NCBI RefSeq assembly: GCF_001949145.1
Contig: NW_019091391.1
Location: forward strand, 916,249 to 980,248
Reading direction: 5' to 3'
Source of the DNA: Acanthaster planci
Taxonomy: Eukaryota; Echinodermata; Asteroidea; Valvatida; Acanthasteridae
Length of the DNA stretch: 64,000 nucleotides
Each line of letters opens with the position of its first letter. The first letter of the stretch is position 1. Both the position numbers and the translations under genes were made by a program. This document shows, piece after piece, positions 37,001 through 49,418 of the stretch. Under the pieces are notes generated by a model that was not told the origin of the DNA, did no database searches, and saw nothing but the letters and a program-made list of their open reading frames with translations.

Positions 37001-40000
37001 TTTATGTCCGCAGTACGACCCGTTTGTACACAAGGACTCCTCTGCAACAGCTGTCCAATTTCACCACCATGAAGATAATTAGACCACACAAACAATATCG
37101 CACGGAGGTCTGGTGATCCAAAACCTTGAGAGTTGGTGTGTCGACTCGAACAGCCCCCAACCAATGTTGATCACGCTCGCCATCACGCTTCACTTTGTCC
37201 ACGTTACTGCCTTACGCTACCGAGTTTGTGCACTGAGTCGAGATCTAACACTATCGGCTACTGCATCGGGAAATAACATAGCATTGCAGAGCGTTTTTAT
37301 GTTCATGTACGTTACTCACCCCTTTAAACCCGTCCAATTCTCGACGTTAGCTGAGATGCTACACACTGCGGGATATCCAAAACACCAGCGGCATAGAGAC
37401 ACCAGGCACGCAATCCCGGGTGCACCCGTGAGGTCGCCGAAAATATCCGGCCAGACACCGTCAGCTCACACGCACAATAATTACGCGACACAAAAAAAAT
37501 CAAAATCCCGCGTAAAATCTGGCTGCCACAGAGCTAGCTCCGCTTAGTAGTACATTCCTGTTCCATCTGTGGGAGATACCAAGCCTTGTGAGACGCCGCT
37601 AAATCTTTTTTTACTTTTTTTTTTCGTCCCGGGAATTTGTTTGCACCCGGTGGAAGTGGCTTCCCGGTTATGGACTGCCTGCCACACGATGAATGTCGCT
37701 GACTACTGTACTTTCTCTCAGCCAGGCCATCTGCGCGAGTGATTAAGCTCTGGGTAGAACACGGCTTGTTGCTCCTTGAGTGCGCTGTTGACAAGCTTTA
37801 CCTTAGCTTTACCAGTGTTCTCTCGTGTAAAATTCCCTGTGACGCTAAACACAGTCAAGGGCATGTGACCTGGCTAACCTACCAGTATTTCCTACACGTC
37901 CGTCTGTCTCTTCGTTTTTTCTCGCCCCTTCATTCGCGAAATACAACAAAAAGGCTTAAAACTTGAGACGGGTGTGCTGAATGCTCGTGTACGGCTAGCA
38001 GGAGGAACCTGGCCAGCTGTTGGTGGGATGCAGTGTGGTGCTAACAAGGTGGATCGAGGTGACCTTTTGGTGAGGTCACTATCTACACGCACAGCGAAAC
38101 GGAGAGGTGACAGCTACGCACTTCCTTGGTCCATGTGTGTGTGTGATCCGCGTATTCATTTGAATAATGTTAATGAGGCAAAATGGCCGGATTTAAAGCT
38201 GGAGCACTAATGGATCAAGTGAACTGACCACGAAACAATTTCGATTATTTTATCCTTACAACAAAGGGAATAACGCTTGTCAGGGCTGGAGACTCTTGCT
38301 TTTAAAATTGCTTTAGTAAAAGTCGTCTTCTCCCTTTTGTTATTCCACATATCTTATTTTCATTTAGAGTTTACAAGATTTTAATGTAGCTTTGGATAAG
38401 CTTTTTTCGGTTGTTGTTTATTAAATGAACACTAAGTGGAATGAGCGCCGAAGGACGGCCAGGCATCTATAGATATACATGTACTTCGATCGGTGCAGTG
38501 CGCTTTGCTATCACTTCGCTGGGTGGCCGATCAAACGTACGTGTGAGCGACGCGCCCGCAGCTATTGGTTTGTGCAGTAGATCCTCGAATGACATCTTAG
38601 CTTACCGGGGACCAGAAAAAAAATTACAAACCTCATCTCTGCAGCGGCATTAAGGGGATAAATAAGAAAAGGCATTCTGGATTTGACAACACTTTAGGAG
38701 AGCAGCGTCGATTCCGAGCTGTGACAAGAGTGGTACTATAGTTGATTCGCTGCGCGGTTTGTCTGAAGCAGGTGTGCAAGCTTGTCTTCGCACCGCGGCG
38801 GTCGAATTAACATCGGGGTTTTAAATTCTCCGACTAAGAAAACGGTGAGGCCCTTAAGTGCAAGGGGAAAAATAATTATCTTACCTTTCTGTTCAAATGC
38901 GGTGTCCTGGTCCCCTCTACAGTATTCTCATCGGTAATCGAGCCACGTTGAATGACAGCAAGGGCACATCTGTCAAAGGGGTAACACTCTTGTGTTGTCT
39001 TGGATTTGGTGTGCTTGGCTCGTCCACATCGACCCGATATGCAAATATCTGTTGCGAGATTCACCGAGTTTGAACACAGTCCTTCAAGTTTGGGAGTGGA
39101 GCCCCCGTGCGACAGAGATGGCACAGTTTGAGGAGCAGTTAGATGGTTGCCCAGATGTCAGAAACCGTATTTTCATTTCACTCTGTTAATTTTAAGGTAA
39201 AGAAATCTAACTTGTGACAAAATTGAGTACGATGAAAATTCTTCGCACGTCGGCAATTTGAAATAATTCTTTGCAGAAAGACAACAGGGTTTTATTTGAA
39301 GATTCGTAGGAGCATAGAGTCCGTCATTGTTCTACTGTCTGAGTGACACCATTACGCTGCCATTACGACTGTGTCCAATCGCAATCGCCCCCCCATCAAT
39401 CGAGATGAGTCTCATTGGTCGATAATATCGACTGGCTCCCCGGGGGAAGCGGTTTGTTAATCCCGCTGGGGGACGAGCGCCCTTCGCGGTACCGGTACGA
39501 TCGGGGGATGCTAGACTTTCCGTGCACACCCATGGTGGTGCACGTGTTCGGCTTTATTGCTGAAAAGATGCTAGGTGAAACAACAATGGAAGTTCCTCAC
39601 AGCTTTGCGCCCGTTAGCTTTGCGCATCAAGGACTCTGCAATCGTTTAATTATGGAAACTTCTTCAGAAACACGACTGCGAAAACAAGTGTAGTTGACAC
39701 CCTGTTTTCAACAACCACTACGAGCATGAATGCGGCAGTGAACGACCAAGATCGATACAAATCTAACAGTTTCTTTTTTTTCCTCTCTACGAGATCTGGT
39801 TCTTTCACAAGGGATGGCATTTTTGTGAGGTTACAAACCTCTTCACTGAAGACGGTAGCCTTCGTGGCCGACGAAAACATGCAACGCACTGAATAAATAA
39901 TGATTTCTGTCGGGAAGAAGGAAAGGGTTACCCTCAGGAAGGCAGTCAAATCAAAGAAAAACATTATGAGAAATTGCAATTCATCAAAGTTTAGTCAATC

Positions 40001-42902
40001 GATTCAGCTGGTAAGTGCGCCATGGCAGTGGCATTTGACAACTGACAAAAATGCCTTGAAACAATACAAAATTGAACACAAAAGAAACTGTTTGTTTTGC
40101 ACCAATGGGCAATGCTTTATTTCTTGCAAGTTAGGAAGGTTTGGAATTTTGTTTGGTTGTTTCTGTTTTGTTTTGCAGAGACAAAAGACAACAATGAAGC
40201 TTAAACACAATAAACTGCTAGGAAACATCCAAGTGTTTTATAACGTTCAAGCTAAAAACTGCAAGTTTACTGTTTATGCTTGTGAAGAACATGGTCCACG
40301 AAACCGTTAAGGAATGTATAGCTTCCTCTAGACTTTCTCATGATCAAAAAATGATCCTGCGCGTCACTGTCGAAGCATGCGATTACGATCATTCGTTTTG
40401 TCGCTCCTTGGATCACCCAAACAAAAGACTTCCGTTCACATTGAAGTCGTCGGCAGTGTCTTTTGTTTACCAGTAATTGATTTTAATTTCTTGTCTTGTT
40501 ATCCTCAGTTTTTTTCCCCCGGCTTGAAGGAATTCCAAGCGTGTCTTGATGTCCGGTTTGCTAATTGTTATTCTAATTGTTGTTCTCAGTTCTGTTGGAA
40601 ATCTAACCATTCTGCTTTTCCCCTTACCACCTGGTTCTCACCAGCGCATCGATCGCTGAGGAATGTCGGGGGCAGACCGTACGGTCTAGACCCGGAGTGC
40701 AAGTGACTGGAAAGAACAAAGTATCTTATTGGTCGTTTAAATCTGTAAGAAAGAAATCCACCCATTCATGACCATGCTTTGCCATTGGCTTTTCTGTTAC
40801 ACTGCCGGAACAGCTCAGCTTCCGGATATTTTGCCAGATCTTTTCATGATTGACATCCATCTGCCTAGTACTCTTGTCTTTTTTTTCCTGCAAGAAAATT
40901 CAGCCGTGCAATTTCATATTTTCAGAAGCGATGAATTTAAAAAGGACCTTGATATTCTTTTATTTGCTTCTCAGAAAGGGGTCGCGTTCAATTTGACTAC
41001 ATGCTGCTGGGCCTAAAGCTCAGTAGTTGATCTATGGAGAGAAATTAAAATGCGGGGCTGAAGTTTGAAATTTGTAAACCCACAAATTTTGGCACAGTGT
41101 TCAAATTTCCACCTGTTTGTAGAAAGACAAAGGGAGAAGTCATCCGAAAGAAAATGATAAAATTTAATTAATGATCTGAAAAATTGTTTTCGTGTATTTG
41201 AAGATTGACATCAAAGTTATGTTGAAAATTCTGTTTGAGGACTTGTCTATATTGGCTGTGTATTGACAGAAAAGGTGAGAAAAACCTCCCACGCTGGGCA
41301 ACGGTGGTCATCCCCTAGGATTGAAAGTGACTCAAAAAGCCTTAGGATGAGTTTTATCGTCCTGAAAAGGGATGTTTACAGTTTCCGGACAAAAGGCCCC
41401 ACCTGTCGTTCCGTGTTTCCACCCATGTCGAACATTAATACCCTAATTCCAAAGTATTCTTTCCTTTGGTTGTTAGTTTAATTCCCTTCCGTGTTTTTGA
41501 GAGGGTCTTAGGAGCGGTAATGAGTGTCAACGCGGGCGTTTCGATACTCCCTACCGCCTCGGGGTGTAACACAGTGGGCCTTGTATAGACGATTAGAGCG
41601 GATGATCTCTCTAAGCTTCGGTTTAATTCTCAGGATTTCTGAAGGGATCTCTGCCTCATACAAGGAGCGACTTTCGCGTGAACATGAACACAGAGCAAAG
41701 TTTTCCTTCTTCCGTTAAGTGGCGTATAAACTGTGGTGAAACTGCAGCGGGTTATTTCAAGGGGCCGTACTGAAAGAAGAATGGCTGCCGTTTGTATTTA
41801 TTTTTGTTCATGTCAAGATTTCATTTTTGAGGGGTTAGATCTTCGGTGGCATAGACATCCATGTAATTTTGCCACTGCCTCATGAACACAATACCAAGAA
41901 CTGTCCGATTTTTTTTAAGAACAGCACCCCGAAAAATGAACTTTCATATTCTAACTTAGGAGCTTTCCCAAAAGAAGCAGAGAAGGGAAAAGACGGCCCC
42001 TGAAAATATTTAGGCCCGTTATATGAATAAAATTATTTTAAAAAATCTCGGAAGGCAAGAAAGTGTTCCGATTTTGTGGGCTTTGGAAATAAATTAATGC
42101 TATTGGAAGACTAAAAACATTTCGTAGGATTCTTTTATTTAAAATCCATTTTTCTGTATAATTCTAAGTGGAGAGTCTTGAAATGATTTTCAGTACAGCA
42201 TAGATCACAATGAAAAAAAAAATAAAATTTAGAGTTTCCCAGAGATATTTCCAACGACTGACCCATCCCATTCTTGGCAAATATCTTGGTACACCCTTTA
42301 AGACACTGACAATAAAGTGTTAATGAGCCCACTGGCTTCTTTTACTTTTTGTCACATTTAACTTTTCTTTCAAATCTTGCACAACTTCACTATTGCACCG
42401 TATGAACAACTACAGCATAACATTTTTATTTAATTACAAAGAAATCCTCGCTCGTTCGTGGGGGTATGTCATTAGACAGCTTGTCAAAAGAGGGCGCTAG
42501 ATTTCAGCATCAATCAGAGTGACCATTTCAGCAGGAAATTGCTAGATCTGGGCATTTTTTTTGAAGAAGACATCACCCTAAAATCAAGCAGAATAACAAA
42601 AACCACATTTTAAGCACAGTTTTGTAAAATTAGACATCTCAACAGAAAATTCTTTTAAACAAGCTTCAACCACATGTAGAATATATCAAGAAAAACCTTG
42701 GCAGGTAGCGGAGACAGGCAGCCAGTCTGATACTAGGTTCCTCGACAGAAATAACAGCAGCACCTTTAGAGTGTATCCTCAAAGTTGTAAAAAAAAGATT
42801 GTATGTCCCTTCTGACCAATCGCTTGATGCAAGAAAAGCTTTTGCCGGAAGTAGTCAGTATTAATGCGTCCCTGTGCTTCATGCGTTTAGAATTTCTAAT
42901 CT
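28061..42902. other. Long non-coding stretch
   Basis: Nearly 15 kb without a recognisable exon or RNA gene. Seen in it: ACATGTAGG-C-CCTACATGT (about 28213-28231), the 16-bp palindrome GATGTACATGTACATC (about 30890-30905), a CpG-richer patch at 28380-28680, a CGCCCTCTAT motif at 30919-30928, and many short frames of no recognisable family. Confidence 0.4.
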
Positions 42903-43079
42903 GGGCGTTTCACAATAGCGAGCCTCAAAGAGTTAGCAACGCTTTGACCAATCACCATGCGAGAAATCTGGCGACCCAATGCGCTAGCGCTAGCATGTTT
43001 GGAAAAGTTCAACAGATTTCACGCACTGTGATTGGTCAACGCGTTGCAAACTCTTGAAGGCAAACTATTGTGAATCGCC
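42903..43079. mobile_element. CCAAT-box foldback MITE, copy B
   Basis: Second copy of the element at 27885-28060, with ends GGGCGTTTCACAATAG and CTATTGTGAATCG, TTGACCAATCAC in the left arm and GTGATTGGTCAA in the right, and GTTGCAAACTCTT near the right end. The loop is longer and carries the palindrome GCTAGCGCTAGC. It is more diverged between arms than copy A. Confidence 0.72.
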
Positions 43080-43399
43080 TGAAAGTAAAAGGTCACGCAG
43101 CAAGCTTTCGGAACCTCGCGCGGTTCGCCTACGGGGATTTTACATTGGGCCGTCCTATAACATCCGATAATTTTGGGAAGAATTATTTCTAACTGAAACC
43201 ACCCCCAAAAAAATCGTGTTGGAATTTTCCCTTTGTCCTCCTCAAGTAATATTTAGGAAAAGTCATCTGGAGATGGGTAAAAAACGAATTTTATTAACGA
43301 CCTTGCGCTTCCGGCAGAGTCGTTCCTAGGTCTCAATGATTATGCACGTTTGTTTTCATTCCCCGTTCTTATGTGGAAACGAGATCGTACAACGTTGCA

Positions 43400-43658
43400 A
43401 AGATTTACGTACCTGCAGTCGATGGTTCCAGATTCTGTTTATGTGACGTGACGCAGTTCTTGTCAGCAAGGTTAGATTATTCATAAGAATCTTTCGTAAA
43501 AGCATGTTATTGTTTAAGTTTATGTCCTTATAAATTTCAAAATCCTTAAACATATTCTCGTCTGTTTTTATTATGGCTTTTACCGAAAGACTACCATAAA
43601 CAATAATTCCGTAATTGTTCATCTGGGTACGAGACCACCGAATTGCACTGTTCTTCAT
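43400..43658 (-). pseudogene. Possible LINE reverse-transcriptase relic
   Basis: A minus-strand frame of 100 codons contains NNYGIIVYGSLS and further on FKDFEIYKDINLNNNMLL. In non-LTR retrotransposon ORF2 proteins of the CR1/L2/jockey kind, a YG.IVWG-type motif just after the catalytic core is followed, 40-50 residues on, by LFK-plus-leucine-rich helices. Here the two are closer together, as if a piece were deleted. No catalytic residues remain. The match is by eye and could be chance. Confidence 0.33.
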
Positions 43659-43699
43659 CTACATGTATGTTAGATTTTCGGGAGTGGAAGGTCAGTTTT

Positions 43700-46600
43700 T
43701 GGTAGGATATTCCTTTTTTTAGGTCAGGTCATTTTTCAGTTGCCAAGTTGATACGCCAGCAAATTTTTGCAAAAGGCCTCTTAAGAGTAGAGTTTTTAAG
43801 AAGTAACTGAACGAAAAAACTTACAAATTCTAACATTTCTGCACGTTATTTTTCCTATCCGACGCTTCCGGAAGCGCGCCATCGGGGTCAACTTTTTCAC
43901 CTGATGATCACCCGAACGATTTCATTTGTATAGGGTGGAGGGAACTGAGCGATGTCATTTAAATGAATTAGGAGATCAGGAAGGCAATGGGTTATGAATC
44001 TTTTTAAGAACCTGAAGTAACCTCCACACAACATTCACTGCGATTCTGACGACCTGAAAATTGTGTTTTCAAACCCCGCCTCCAAGACAACAAATCCTAT
44101 TTCTGTACAGTTCGTACACATGTATTCTGGTACGCTGCTTTTTTCCCTTTTACACATAAACGCAATGCGGAAGTCCGACTAGAACAAAGGCTAACATCGT
44201 GGCTCTGAATAATTTTTGTGGAAGGAGAGTCTGACAAAGCAATGGTGGAGGCTTGCAGGAGGCGCAAGGACTGATCTCTACTCAAGTCTGACAATCGAAC
44301 CATTTTCCATAGGAAAGTACATGAACATGCCCGGACTGCTTTGTAAAAAAAGATTGCTACATTTCTCGACACATAAAAAAATGGGCGAAGTACAACTTTT
44401 TCTGAGTTTAATAGATGTCTAAGGGACCTGGTTTATTGTTTATGCTATCGCAACTCAATAAAGCACGTATGGCAATGAATGTCACATCAGTTGGTATTAC
44501 ACTGTTAACCTTGCGTTGGTTTGGTGAATTCAAACTTCTGAACACCTGCGTTTTGACAGCAAGCATGGTATCCCGACTTCAATCCCATGCATTGGAACAC
44601 AATGTGAACAGGGTTAGCCTGTCTACTGCCTCGGCCTCCAACCAAAATGAAACTGCGAACGGATCAATGAAACCATAAAACTGTAAATAACCAATTCATC
44701 AAGAAATCCCTGAATGCCGATGTAAGACTCTTGGACAAGACAGGAAACTTGAAACTTTCATGGGTATCTGGTGAAACCCAAGCAGACATTTCCCGGTCAA
44801 ACATTCAGAGTTAAACTTCACCAAACGACGACTGGGTTAACAATATTGACATATCCTTACTATTCTCCAAGACAGAGTTTGCGGTGATTAAAAGTTCTGA
44901 ACTGTTCGAATTAGGAGACCTTTTTAAACCCAACTGCAGTGAAAACAAACAACCAAAAAGTTGAACTGGGCTTGTTGAGTGGCTTTGAAACTACAAAACA
45001 ATATCAGGGGATTTGAGACTGAAAACAAAAACACATTAAACTTTCTTTAGCATTTAAAGGGCAATTACCACAAAAAAGGTTAAGTCGGGTAATGCTTCGT
45101 CTATAAAGTTTTCCAGCTTTATGATAAGCACGGAATGTCGCGGCAAAATAATTGTGATTTGCAGAAGCCTTCTGGGAAACTATGCCAACTTGTGTCTTTT
45201 GTCGCTGCTTTCTCTTATATTCTTCTCAAGAAATGTACAATTATTAAATATCATAAAATGTTGGCAAACCATCTTTGCTGTAATCACAAATATATGTTCC
45301 AAACCGGACTTATTCCGTGCTTGTTAAAGTTTAAATGTAACCGTTTAATAATTGTAGTAATCGTGTTTTTTGTCTCCTTTAGTCGTAGCAACAGTTAAAC
45401 AGACAGAGCTCAATCGGAACTTTGAGCTAAAACGTTAAATGTTAAACATGAACTGGGCTCCGTATTGGCACTGTGAACAACCATGGGGTAGACCGTAACC
45501 ATGTCCACAAACTTTCCATGCTCATATGCAACGCTGATCCTGATTGGCTAGTGCTCTTAACTAAACGTGGACAATGTCCAACCACATGCACTGTTTCATG
45601 AAGACTTGACCCACTGACAAGATGAATCTCCACCAATCATCCGAAAAACCATTCATTTCACTCCACAAATACAAAATGAGGCCAGTTTTGTGCCGAGGAT
45701 TAAACAATAACTCTGATTTGCTGGCCATCTCCATGTGCGTGCAAATTCGGTTAAAATCCCAACCAATCATTTACGGTCTCACATTATGAGATGCTAGTGT
45801 CCATGATGTCAGATCAATATACCATGAGCTCACCGTCAAAACTCCCCAGCATTTACACAAGAGACCACAAAAAAGTAAAAGTGACAACACATTTTTTAAA
45901 ACAAGACAGCTGCACTGTTCGTTTGGAAAATGCTACGTTCAATTCCAGTTCCTAGAATTCTCACGCAAGATGCACGTCAAAATCACGAGTTAACATCCTG
46001 TTCGTAGTGCCGATACGGGTACCCATGCTATCACTTTCTTTGCACAGAAACATCTCGACACCAACTTTTACGACACAAATTTTCACACACTGACCATAAC
46101 AGTGTTTACCCCATCACGATTTTGTCAGATTTGTTTGCAGCTAACAATTTCTGTGTGTAATCCAAATGTCCAGTGCAATCCGTTTGTTTTTTTCTTACTT
46201 CCACTCAAGAATCTATATAAACAAGTCAAAATTAAGCAAACAAAAAGTCTGGTCGTCTTAAGAATTGTAACTGGAAACAGGACGGTGTGGTGTGACTGGC
46301 ATTTTCGTAACTAACAAATGCTGGTTGAAAGAACTCGACAGATGCATGATCAGCACGCCAACGATTTCAAATTGGAAGCTTTTACTAAAGCACAAACCTC
46401 CATGCCTGGACACCACACGGTCAAGTTAACACTGCATCAAGGTTTTCCTTTTTTAAGTGCAACTATCGCATAAATAATAATTCCGACAAATCTCTGTCAA
46501 CAACGTTCCTCGTCACAAACGACCACAATGAAGCGAACACTTCATTCTGCACATAAACTGACACAATAATACCTAACAAAAATTACTTTTTTTTTCTTAC

Positions 46601-49241
46601 AAAATTAGTTTTTTAACTTTCAAACCCCAACCTGTCTGCGTCATCGATGTTAACACAGCAAGATATGTCTTGACTGTGTTCTCAACACAAATGATTCCCT
46701 GGAAATTGGCTTCTCAAAGAAGCCACCTTCTGTGCATCTAGAGCTTAAGTTCAGAAAAAAAGTTCAGTTTCGTTTTTGGTGGAACAAGGCCAACACATCC
46801 TTCAGACAGGTATAAATACTTGATAGAAAAACGTCAGACCTGATCCCAACTGTTTCCCCACCCTCAGAAAACCGATCCCTGCCCCATTTTGAGAGAGAAA
46901 AACGACTCTGACCGAAATGGCAGCAATGAATAAACTTCCTTGGGTTCAAGCCTCCCAGTGCGACTTAAGTGCATCAAACTTCTGCCACCAGTTTCAGAGA
47001 TACAGCTTTGTTGGCTTCCCCGACTCATCTTTTCCCCCGTCCTATCAGTCTGTCTCTTTCCCGAGTGACCCATCCCTCCTTCCCTCCAACTTCCAAATCC
47101 CCAACCCTACCCCCACCCCTGAAATCCCTTCCCCTCAACCCCCCCCAAAGAAAAGTCATAAACTGAACCCCTACAGAAGCAAAGATCAAGCAACCTAATT
47201 GTTGCAAGACCTTGCCATCCACTTCATTACTGTATTCAAAGAAATAGCTACACAATCAATTTCCTAAGCACCAAAATACATGTTTCATTAAAAAAGACCC
47301 CCCTCCCAAACAATAAGCTGGAAAAAGACACATCTACAAACCACAGTCTACAGGGTACTTAAAAACTCTACCCTCATAATTTTACCATGGCATGTGATGT
47401 TCCAATCTAGCCCTTCTTTGTCTGTGCATGCATTTCTCTTTATCCCAGCCCCATGAAAATTCAAAATGAGTGCCTTCAAAAAAAATGTGTTGTGCAGAGA
47501 TCAGATTTCGAACGGTTTTGTTGAGGTAAACCCCAGATCGGAAATCAAAGAAAGAGTAGGTGCACATTAACATTTTGACTGGTTCAACGGTTACTTTTTA
47601 AGGAAAGAAAAATCCTATTTTACCCCTATTTTTACACAGAGTGGACCCTCATCAGTATTTTTTCTCATTTTGAAGGTAACTGACTACTTGACAAAACTCT
47701 TCTTCCCCTCCTTCAAACTACATAAAAACTTTTTTTTCCCTGTCGAACAATGTTCTGGATAGCAGGAACCAATACTGTGACTTGTGTCAATTTCTTTTGC
47801 AAATCATCTCACATTTTACATTCAAAAACCTCTTGAGATAAGGTTTCATACTCCAAATAACTCGGCACGTTAACAGAAAGATGTTGATTAAAAAAACCAC
47901 AAAAACAAGCTAGGAAATCTGTGTGGCGAAAAACGATTAGCAAAGGTAAGAATTTTCCATCACAAAAGAAATTACAGAAGTACTACAGCAGACAGACTAC
48001 AAAGTTAAGTTTTTTAGCATGCAATTCTGAATGCAAGGGATAAACAGGGGGAAAAAATCTGGCACCGCTATAAAAACAACTATGGTGATTACACACTCTG
48101 GGTCTCTTGCATTAGATTTTCTTCGGGGAAAACAGGCTTTGGTAAGTATTGTCCACATAAATACTTTTATCCCCACTTTTTTTTGCAGATCTCAAGAACT
48201 GCTTCCCACAATAACAGACGAGCAAGGCAAACAGTTTAAGCACGTCTCGATAAGTTTGCCAAAGAAAGGAGACATGTATGAATATCAAAAGGTCCTCACA
48301 CCTCCGACCTACATGAGAAAACCAATAGAATCGCTGCTGCTTTGTTCTCGTGCAAAAATCATCAGTGTGTGCTGAACTTGCGTCTTGTGTATACAAATAC
48401 TTGGAGAACTGCTGTCAATCCATAGAGAATGCTATATCGGATAAAGAAGGCACTGTCTTTTTACGCATAAAACCTAGGGTTGATCAGAACAGTCACAAAC
48501 CAAAACAAGGGACATTTTTACAGGGCAAACTGCCCGACTACTGGGTTTTTTTTTTATTCATTTAACAAGACCAGAGAAACATTCACCGGGACAGAAACAG
48601 ACTACACTAACTGTGGGTGCCTTCAGAATTGCATACAAAACACACAACTCATGTTAACAACACGGTAGTTTCAGAGAACGTCGGTTACTTGGGCCACTGT
48701 GGGTCGAGATCAGGAACGGATGGTGATTAAGCATGTTATCCCCTGAACCACAACAAAAACAAGGACTTAGAAAAATACAAATATAAATGTCAACTGATAC
48801 GAAATATTCAAAAACGTTGAAAATGGACTTTTCTATTTCTGCAACGTTTTACAAATACAATGCCAAAACATGCACTATCATCTCTTTATCTTCTCCAATC
48901 CACTTAGAATCACTTCCCTGTCAAAAGAGTGGACCGTATAGGAGCCGGACAGTTTCCGTAATGTTGAGTCTTGCATTGCTTTAGAAAATGTTGACACTTG
49001 CTCCCCCCCCCACCATTCGATTCCTGTCTCCACCCCTCAGTTCACCAGCATTAATCCAGGCGGCCAGTTTCATCCAGCTGCATCGCAGAAAAAAATCTGC
49101 TCACACCAAAGTAGGTTACCAGCCAAATGCCATGCACCGTGTGAGTAAGTGACTGGTTTCCTGCCCATGTTTGCTTACTGTGCAAAATTTCTGCTTAGTG
49201 GCTGTATGAAATTGGCACCCGGGGGTCCAGGTACCCAAAAC
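43700..49241. other. G3BP 3' UTR and downstream flank
   Basis: The right part, to about 48550 or further, should be G3BP 3' UTR read leftward. C-rich DNA at 47030-47150 and a C9 run at 49003-49011 create low-complexity Pro/Ser frames on the plus strand. No second gene seen. Confidence 0.4.
48553..48558 (-). terminator. Possible G3BP polyadenylation signal
   Basis: The first AATAAA noticed by eye downstream of the G3BP stop on its strand, giving a 3' UTR of about 690 nt. It lies beside an A-run, so a chance match is possible. G3BP 3' UTRs are often longer; 3' end data would decide. Confidence 0.3.
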
Positions 49242-49418
49242 TTAGCGCTGCGGGTTGTAGCCACGTCCAGGACCACCTCCCTTGTTGATGCCGCCCCCCA
49301 TGCCTCCTCTCGGGCCACCCCTCCCAGCAGCTCCGCCCCTAGGAGGGCCCCCGCTGCCGGGCCTCTTGGTTTTCTTCTCTTCGACGTTGAGACGGTGCTC
49401 GCCACGAAGCAAGATGGG
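49242..49418 (-). CDS. G3BP: G3BP coding exon 10 (RRM end, RGG tail, stop)
   Basis: Residues 458-515 and TAA. It starts [16 protein letters not shown], the last RRM strand, followed by a Gly/Arg-rich tail with three RGG triplets, ending GRGYNPQR. Acceptor TATTCAG. Confidence 0.95.
   Translation of the reverse strand, partial: PILLRGEHRLNVEEKKTKRPGSGGPPRGGAAGRGGPRGGMGGGINKGGGPGRGYNPQR

Noticed and set aside
46917-47198. Pro/Ser-rich plus-strand frame
   Set aside because: Produced by C-rich low-complexity DNA downstream of G3BP; no conserved segment.
48031-48375. TATA-like box, donor at 48142 and acceptor at 48188 on the plus strand
   Set aside because: The implied intron is only about 47 nt, the frame is open without it, and the region is probably antisense to the G3BP 3' UTR or flank.
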